Below, in pieces: positions 52,594 to 57,354 of a stretch of DNA of 57,354 nucleotides. The notes beneath the pieces were generated by a model. That model did not search any database. It was given only the letters and a program-made list of their open reading frames with translations, and was not told where the DNA came from. The position numbers and the translations under genes were made by a program. Origin of the DNA: CAG-791 sp963629395. Lineage in GTDB: Bacteria; Bacillota; Clostridia; Lachnospirales; Lachnospiraceae. The stretch is from contig CAVGIV010000008.1 in the NCBI GenBank assembly GCA_963629395.1, positions 1 to 57,354 on the forward strand. Reading direction: 5' to 3'. The first letter of the stretch is position 1. Each line of letters starts with the position of its first letter.

Positions 52594-53493
52594 ATGAAGG
52601 GAAATCTGCGTTCCGCATTCAACAATCGTCAGTACATGCAGTCGAAGGATTTTGAGGTCTTCTACTACAGCGATCTCCACTTTCGGACGCTACCGGCACA
52701 CACACACGATTATTATGAATTCTATCTTTTCCTGGAGGGCAATCTTGAGCTGGAGATTTCCGGTCACGCGCGGCCGCTGCACCCAGGCGACATGGTACTG
52801 GTTCCTCCCGGCGTTTCTCACCACGCGCTGATGCACGATTCCGATCGTCCTTATCGCCGTTTCGTTCTTTGGATCAGTCAGGACTATGCCGCGCGTCTTT
52901 TGCGCGAATCACCCGATTATGTTTTTCTCATGCAGCGCGCCGCCACCTCCGGCCGATGCTTCTATCATTTTCATCAGGCTGAATTTTCCTCCATCCAGGC
53001 CCGCATGCTGCGGCTTCTCGAGGAGCTTCATGCCGGTCGCTACGGCAAGGACGCTGCCGTTACATTGGCACTGAACGATCTTATTTTGTATATGAACCGA
53101 GTAATCTACGAGCGGGAGCACCCTCTCGTTTCCGGAACCGGCGACCTGATGCAGGATCTGACGCTGTATATCGACAGTCACCTGACAGAGGATCTCTCTC
53201 TCGAGGCCCTGGCTGCGCAGGTATGTCTGTCCAAATACTATCTTTCTCACTATTTCAAGGACTGCCTTGGCATCTCCATTCATCAGTACATCACAAAAAA
53301 ACGGCTCCAGGGCTGCAGTGAAGCCATTGCAGCCGGAGCCGATATTACCCGAACCTTCAGCGATTACGGGTTTCATGATTATTCAAGTTTTTACCGTATG
53401 TTTCGAAAGGAGTACGGCATGTCCCCCAAGGAATATCAGGAGACATACCGTGTCAGAACAGAGCAAGCCGTCACTGAATCTCAATCTTCTTAG
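52594..53493 (+). CDS. AraC-family transcriptional regulator
   Basis: The 299-residue regulator has an N-terminal cupin sensor domain (about 25-110; H36-x-H38-DYYEFYLF, then HPGDMVLVPPG) and two C-terminal helix-turn-helix motifs (about 190-290: LSLEALAAQVCLSKYYLSHYFK and ITRTFSDYGFHDYSSFYRMFRK). Its divergent position suggests control of uxuA-uxuB by a hexuronate-related sugar. ATG 52594 follows AAAGGAG. Its last 23 bp overlap the 3' end of the convergent hsp20 gene. Confidence 0.9.
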   Translation: MKGNLRSAFNNRQYMQSKDFEVFYYSDLHFRTLPAHTHDYYEFYLFLEGNLELEISGHARPLHPGDMVLVPPGVSHHALMHDSDRPYRRFVLWISQDYAARLLRESPDYVFLMQRAATSGRCFYHFHQAEFSSIQARMLRLLEELHAGRYGKDAAVTLALNDLILYMNRVIYEREHPLVSGTGDLMQDLTLYIDSHLTEDLSLEALAAQVCLSKYYLSHYFKDCLGISIHQYITKKRLQGCSEAIAAGADITRTFSDYGFHDYSSFYRMFRKEYGMSPKEYQETYRVRTEQAVTESQSS

Positions 53494-53932
53494 GCTCTTC
53501 CTTTTGTTCCACCTGCGGCTGCAGCTTCGGCACAACCAGTGTCAAAACGCCGTTCTCATACTTTGCCGAAATATCTTCCGGCTTTACCGTCTCTCCAACA
53601 TAGAAGGATCTCTGGAAGGAAGCCTCCCGTCTCTCACGGCGAATATATTTGCCGGTCTTCTCATCCTTCTTGTCGTTGTTCTCCTTATGGCTGGCAGAAA
53701 TGGTAAGATTGCCATCCTTCATGTCCACATGAATGTCTTCCTTCTGGAAGCCCGGAAGCTCCGCCTGCACCTTGTAATCCTTCTCCTCTTCGATTACATC
53801 GGTTTTCATAGCCTGTGTGCTCTCCAAGGTGTTGCCCCAGAAATCACGAAACATGTGATCTACCGGATCCCAGTTCGTCAGTCCCCAAAAGTCATCTCCA
53901 CGATTATTGTTCCAAAGCATAGGCATCAACAT
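53471..53932 (-). CDS. Hsp20 small heat shock protein
   Basis: The 153-residue ATP-independent chaperone has a Met/Trp/Asp-rich N-terminal arm, the alpha-crystallin domain (about 42-140; AELPGFQKEDIHVDMKDGNLTISA, ENGVLTLVVPK) and a C-terminal extension ending KKIEIQ with the I-x-I motif used in oligomer assembly. ATG 53932 has AAAGGAGG; the open frame upstream is leader. No CIRCE element lies upstream. Confidence 0.95.
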   Translation of the reverse strand: MLMPMLWNNNRGDDFWGLTNWDPVDHMFRDFWGNTLESTQAMKTDVIEEEKDYKVQAELPGFQKEDIHVDMKDGNLTISASHKENNDKKDEKTGKYIRRERREASFQRSFYVGETVKPEDISAKYENGVLTLVVPKLQPQVEQKEEPKKIEIQ

Positions 53933-54026
53933 AATTACTACCTCCTTTATATAAACTGTAAATTCATATGTCCTGTGTTCTGCATACTGTTTGTATGCTG
54001 CCTGTCTTTCGGGATTTCTTATCCCT

Positions 54027-54055
54027 TTGACAATTATTGTTATACTACTTATAGA
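54027..54055 (+). promoter_or_regulatory. SigA-type promoter toward the patatin-like gene
   Basis: TTGACA (54027-54032), a 17-bp spacer and TATAGA (54050-54055) on the plus strand, about 160 bp before the patatin-like gene. It overlaps the hsp20 promoter over 17 bp, so the two cannot both be occupied by RNA polymerase at once. Confidence 0.65.
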
Positions 54056-54067
54056 ACAAATAGTCAA
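54039..54067 (-). promoter_or_regulatory. SigA-type promoter of hsp20
   Basis: TTGACT, a 17-bp spacer and TATAAC on the minus strand. The leader of about 100 nt holds two hairpins, GGGAT/ATCCC and GCATAC/GTATGC, ahead of the ribosome binding site. This promoter lies inside the divergent promoter on the other strand. Confidence 0.75.
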
Positions 54068-54216
54068 TGTAGAATTTATAAACAATCTATGAACTCTGTC
54101 CCTTTTTTTCTTCCCGATTTGACGCTACTATAGCCGTCGGAAAAGTGTTCCGAATCGTCAGATCAAACCAGGGGGAATACGCATTAAACAGCGTTGTCTA
54201 AGAGAGGTATATTTAT

Positions 54217-55086
54217 ATGGCAGAAGGGAAAATCAAAATCGGTTTGGTTGTAGAGGGCGGTGGTATGAAATGTGCCTACAGCGCAGCAGTACTGGATCGT
54301 TTTCTGGATGATGGGATTCAATTTGATTATGTGATCGGCGTATCTGCCGGAAGTGCCAACGCCGCCTCCTACCTCGGCGGGCAGCGCGGGCGTAACATCC
54401 GATTCTACACCGATCACATTCATGAGAAAAATTACTTTGGACCTGCCAGTCTCCTTAGGACCGGCGATTTGTTCGGGCTGGACTATATTTACAGTACGCT
54501 GACCAACAGTACCGGTGCAGACCCCCTGAACTGGCCCGGCGTACTTGCAAACCCGGCACAATACGAAATTGTCGCAACAAATGCACTGACCGGGCAGCCT
54601 CGTTATTTTGACAAAAGCGAGGTACAGCAGGATGATTACCAGATCATCAAGGCCAGCTGCGCCCTCCCTGCCGCCTGCCGCCCCCGCATAATTGACGGTA
54701 TCCCTTATTACGACGGCGGCGTCTCTGATTCCATCCCGACCGGCCGTGCACTGTCCCAGGGGTGCGAGCGACTTGTAGTCATTCTGTCAAAGCCCCGGAA
54801 CTACATTAAAAAGCCCGAAAGCTTCCGCGGCGTTTACTCCGTTCTATGCCACTCCTACCCTAAAATTATAGAGCTGCTCAACAAGCGGCATCTTAGCTAT
54901 ACCAAGAGCTTTGAGCGTGTCTTTGCGCTGGAGGCAGAGGAAAAAGCTTTGGTGTTCGCCCCCAGCAAAGACCTCCCCATGAGTACATTCGCCATGGACG
55001 AGGCCGAAAACCGGCGGCTTTATGAGCTTGGGCTCCAGGATTACCAGGTTCTGCGCAGAAAGCTCAAGGCATTTATGTCTCCTTAA
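54217..55086 (+). CDS. Patatin-like phospholipase, YjjU-type
   Basis: The 289-residue serine hydrolase has the oxyanion loop EGGGMK (13-18), the nucleophile S43 in GVSAG and the catalytic Asp166 in YYDGG, so the Ser-Asp dyad is complete. No signal peptide; cytoplasmic or membrane-associated. Such proteins hydrolyse acyl esters of lipids; the substrate here is unknown. ATG 54217 follows GAGAGG. The stop lies 4 bp from the stop of the convergent GH120-type gene with no terminator between. Confidence 0.9.
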   Translation: MAEGKIKIGLVVEGGGMKCAYSAAVLDRFLDDGIQFDYVIGVSAGSANAASYLGGQRGRNIRFYTDHIHEKNYFGPASLLRTGDLFGLDYIYSTLTNSTGADPLNWPGVLANPAQYEIVATNALTGQPRYFDKSEVQQDDYQIIKASCALPAACRPRIIDGIPYYDGGVSDSIPTGRALSQGCERLVVILSKPRNYIKKPESFRGVYSVLCHSYPKIIELLNKRHLSYTKSFERVFALEAEEKALVFAPSKDLPMSTFAMDEAENRRLYELGLQDYQVLRRKLKAFMSP

Positions 55087-55090
55087 TGCA

Positions 55091-57085
55091 TCACCACACG
55101 CGTTTTCCGGCATCCTCTGCACTCGCAAACGGTCCCGGAATCACGTGGATGCCGCGATGGCTCCCTAAATAATCGCTGTCAAACGTAATGGGAGTTCCAT
55201 CCGGATTTTCAAAGGCCTCGTTCGGCTCAAAGGCCTTTCCAAGCGTCTGCGTGTGAATCATGCCGCAGGAGAAACCTTTTAGATAGTCGTACACGTTCGT
55301 CTTCAGAATCCAGCTGCCGTCTTCCCGCTCTTCAACATCCGCGTATACGGCATTTTCCGTGTCAACCAGGCGATTTTGCTCCTTCTGATAGCTCCTTGCT
55401 CCATCAAAATAAGCATTTCCGTCCACCCAAACCGGAAGATGCCCGAAATGTGCCTCCTCCAGCTTGCTCATACTCGGAATTTCCTGATCCATGTCAAACT
55501 GAGCAATCCATTCCTCATAGGTCGGATATTCATCGAACACATGGGTTCCGACCTCACGATTATCGTACTCAAAGCCTTCTCTGCTGTCATGCTCAATGCA
55601 AAACGGCTCCGATGACCACTTCTGCATGAATATATTGTTGTAGAAGCGATCATCGCCATGCAGGATGGTCATAAAGCCCATCACCTCTGTGCGGTGCGGC
55701 ATGTGATACGGCGTATAGCGCCAGCCGGTTCCGCCGCCAACCACCGTGAAGGAGCCGCAAATCAGATTGTGCACCATAGCTACGCCCTGTGTTGCGATGC
55801 GGAGCGAGGCATCCGAAAGAAGGATATTATTATCGATCAGTGTCGGCCCATGACCCACTTCAACGAAAATATCCTGACTGCACATGCCGCCTTTAAGCTG
55901 CTTTGCAAAGGACGGGCGCATATTGTCATGCAAAAGATTCTGCGTAATCCGCGTGCCCTGTGCTTCCCAGTCCGTCCAAATGCCCATGGTGCAGTGATGA
56001 ATGTGATTGCGGCGCATAACCACATCAATGGCTGCATGCATCTTGATGCCGGCAATTTCTGCGCCGCCCAGCTCCATCATATTATTGATATGGTGGATGT
56101 GGTTATCTTCGATAACACTGAACACACCACCCATACGTCCGATGATGCCGCCCTGCTCACAGTGATGAATATTATTGCGGCGAATGATATGGCTTCCTAC
56201 CTTTTCCTTGAGCCATCCATGGTATTGTCCGCGGCAGACAGCATCACGCTCCATCTGGGTCGGACTCTTTACATGATGGACCGTAAAGAAATGGTCATTC
56301 TCCGGATCATAGTATTTGCCGACAGAGATACCGGCACACTTGCTGCCCCAAATCTCACAATCCTCTATAATCCAACCCTTAGACCAATGCGGTCCGATCA
56401 TGCCATCCTGGTAGGCTGCCGGCGGTGCCCATGTGGTCGCTGCCTTATTGATGTTGAATCCGCTTACCGTGATATAGTCGATGCCGTTTTGCTGCGGCAA
56501 AAAGCATTCTCTGCGAACCGCAATTTCAACATTCTCCTGCGTCGGATCCGCACCGCCGAAATTGGCATACAGAACCGTCTCATTTGTTTCTTTATCCTGC
56601 TCCGTGTACCACTTACGCCGGGATGCCTCCGGATTCCAGGAGTATTCCGTAATTTCTCCAGCCTTACACTCCTCCAATGTAACTGCCTCGTACAACGCTT
56701 CATCATTGAGCCACACGCAGCCGGTATGCTTGTCTCTTTTTGCAAAAAACCAGTCACCGAACACATAGGTTGTATACGGATTATAGTCTCCGAAAACACT
56801 GTTATTGATCCTGCTGACCCACACGTTACCCTCGTAATGTGTCCAGCTCTTCTGCTCCTCCGCTCCGGTGATTTCTGCCCCCAGCGGCTCACTGCTGCGA
56901 TAAATGATACGGGCATCCTCTGTCCCGGCATGCATCGGCTCTACATTTTCCCGGTACACACCAGGTGCTACGAGCACCTCATCTCCAGGCATTGCCACCC
57001 TGGCTGCCTCATTTATTCTGCGGAACGGCGTTTCCTTCGATCCGTTTCCGTCATGCCCTGCGCGAATATCAACATAAATCTTCAT
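55091..57085 (-). CDS. Intracellular beta-xylosidase, GH120-type parallel beta-helix
   Basis: The 664-residue protein is a right-handed parallel beta-helix without a signal peptide. From memory of the Thermoanaerobacterium GH120 xylosidase XylC, long blocks agree: EGNVW, NPY...VFGDW, GIDYITV, ATTWAPP, GPHWSKGWIIED, IAGIKMHAAID, DWEAQGTR, DIFVEV-HGP and the SDYLG region. The family catalytic pair aligns with D372 (in TDWEAQGTR) and E409 (in DIFVEVGHG). The two are 37 residues apart instead of about 23, because of an insertion near 391-404. It would cleave xylo-oligosaccharides taken up by the cell. ATG 57085 has GGAGGG. Confidence 0.85.
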   Translation of the reverse strand: MKIYVDIRAGHDGNGSKETPFRRINEAARVAMPGDEVLVAPGVYRENVEPMHAGTEDARIIYRSSEPLGAEITGAEEQKSWTHYEGNVWVSRINNSVFGDYNPYTTYVFGDWFFAKRDKHTGCVWLNDEALYEAVTLEECKAGEITEYSWNPEASRRKWYTEQDKETNETVLYANFGGADPTQENVEIAVRRECFLPQQNGIDYITVSGFNINKAATTWAPPAAYQDGMIGPHWSKGWIIEDCEIWGSKCAGISVGKYYDPENDHFFTVHHVKSPTQMERDAVCRGQYHGWLKEKVGSHIIRRNNIHHCEQGGIIGRMGGVFSVIEDNHIHHINNMMELGGAEIAGIKMHAAIDVVMRRNHIHHCTMGIWTDWEAQGTRITQNLLHDNMRPSFAKQLKGGMCSQDIFVEVGHGPTLIDNNILLSDASLRIATQGVAMVHNLICGSFTVVGGGTGWRYTPYHMPHRTEVMGFMTILHGDDRFYNNIFMQKWSSEPFCIEHDSREGFEYDNREVGTHVFDEYPTYEEWIAQFDMDQEIPSMSKLEEAHFGHLPVWVDGNAYFDGARSYQKEQNRLVDTENAVYADVEEREDGSWILKTNVYDYLKGFSCGMIHTQTLGKAFEPNEAFENPDGTPITFDSDYLGSHRGIHVIPGPFASAEDAGKRVW

Positions 57086-57285
57086 CGTCGTTTCCCTCCT
57101 ATGTCCAGCTGCATTTTCAATTTCTCAATAAAATGACTGCAGTTGCCAAATACATAGCTTGATTTTAGAAAACCAACATTCCGCCCGCAACCCATTTCAT
57201 GCCTCAGTAATTGCTTTCTTTTGTGCAATTCTTGCAACCAACCTAGGTCCTCTATGCGCAATGTCGTGCATCATAACCATAATCT

Positions 57286-57354
57286 GTAACTATTCAGCAC
57301 CCATCTCGATTTTCCTTCGGAAAACCTCGATGTGGCTGGCCAGAGGCGCTTCGC
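57286..57354 (-). repeat. Dispersed three-hairpin element, copy D (cut by window edge)
   Basis: In reverse orientation it starts with the outer end GTAACTATTCAGCACC, then hairpin 3 (CATCTCGATTTTCC-TTC-GGAAAACCTCGATG) and the first arm of hairpin 2 (GGCCAGAGGCGC-TTC-GC), where the window stops. The preceding 57086-57285 spacer holds only the GH120-type gene's leader. Confidence 0.85.

Noticed and set aside
53933..54085. Longer N-terminus for Hsp20
   Set aside because: The extension crosses the promoter and leader. AAAGGAGG sits before ATG 53932 and the family N-terminus starts there.
55658..57136. Plus-strand open frame (492 codons) opposite the GH120-type gene
   Set aside because: The minus-strand frame has strong family motifs with catalytic residues. 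The plus-strand frame has low-complexity His/Cys/Arg composition typical of a shadow frame.

Overview
The window reads as a stretch of low-to-moderate-GC Firmicutes chromosome, most likely a member of the Lachnospiraceae/Eubacteriales. The basis is gene content: a long-form ribose-phosphate pyrophosphokinase, paired GlgC/GlgD next to spoVG, a single-chain pyruvate:ferredoxin oxidoreductase with a clostridial 2[4Fe-4S] ferredoxin, MecA, DnaD plus a DnaI-type loader, GdpP-rplI-dnaB, and an F-type ATPase in the neighbourhood of upp, rpiB and sua5, as in Bacillus. I cannot name a species. No rRNA, tRNA, CRISPR array, prophage or transposase gene was seen.

Layout. (1) 1-16.2 kb: pncB, then a convergent block with a Na/Pi cotransporter, mfd, pth, spoVG, glgD and glgC; then murC, a DnaA-box cluster, a structured leader, dnaD, a dnaI-type loader and prs. 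(2) 16.3-32.6 kb, all on the minus strand: an uncharacterised 871-residue exported protein coupled to atpC, the complete atpZ-I-B-E-F-H-A-G-D-C operon, a SleB-type cell-wall hydrolase, dCMP deaminase, upp, rpiB, sua5 and a membrane-anchored GH18 protein. (3) 32.6-40.2 kb: a long gene-free stretch, mecA, nifJ, ferredoxin and a polytopic membrane protein. (4) 40.2-46.2 kb: dnaB, rplI and gdpP, then rpsR, ssb and rpsF, then a sirtuin. (5) 46.3-57.1 kb: accessory metabolism, with ilvA, a zinc-phospholipase-C-like protein, the uxuA-uxuB hexuronate pair under a divergent AraC regulator, Hsp20, a patatin-like lipase and an intracellular GH120-type beta-xylosidase. The last group suggests use of glucuronoxylan-derived sugars.

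Themes. The ATP synthase c subunit carries the two-carboxylate ion-binding pattern described for Na+-driven rotors, and a Na+/phosphate symporter with a Pho-box-like array is also present, so sodium bioenergetics is likely. The most unusual non-coding content is a family of dispersed elements of about 140-155 bp that fold as three hairpins closed by a terminal stem. Copies lie at 1-112, 38534-38688, 47200-47359 and 57286-57354. A fifth, truncated copy at 16191-16228 is interrupted by a 98-bp palindrome that shares the same terminal sequence and is flanked by 7-bp direct repeats. The window begins and ends inside copies, as expected if it is a contig broken at high-copy repeats. No complete new defence or mobile system was found. 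The best candidates for undescribed biology are the repeat family, the atpC-coupled exported protein and the attenuator-like leader of the dnaD operon.
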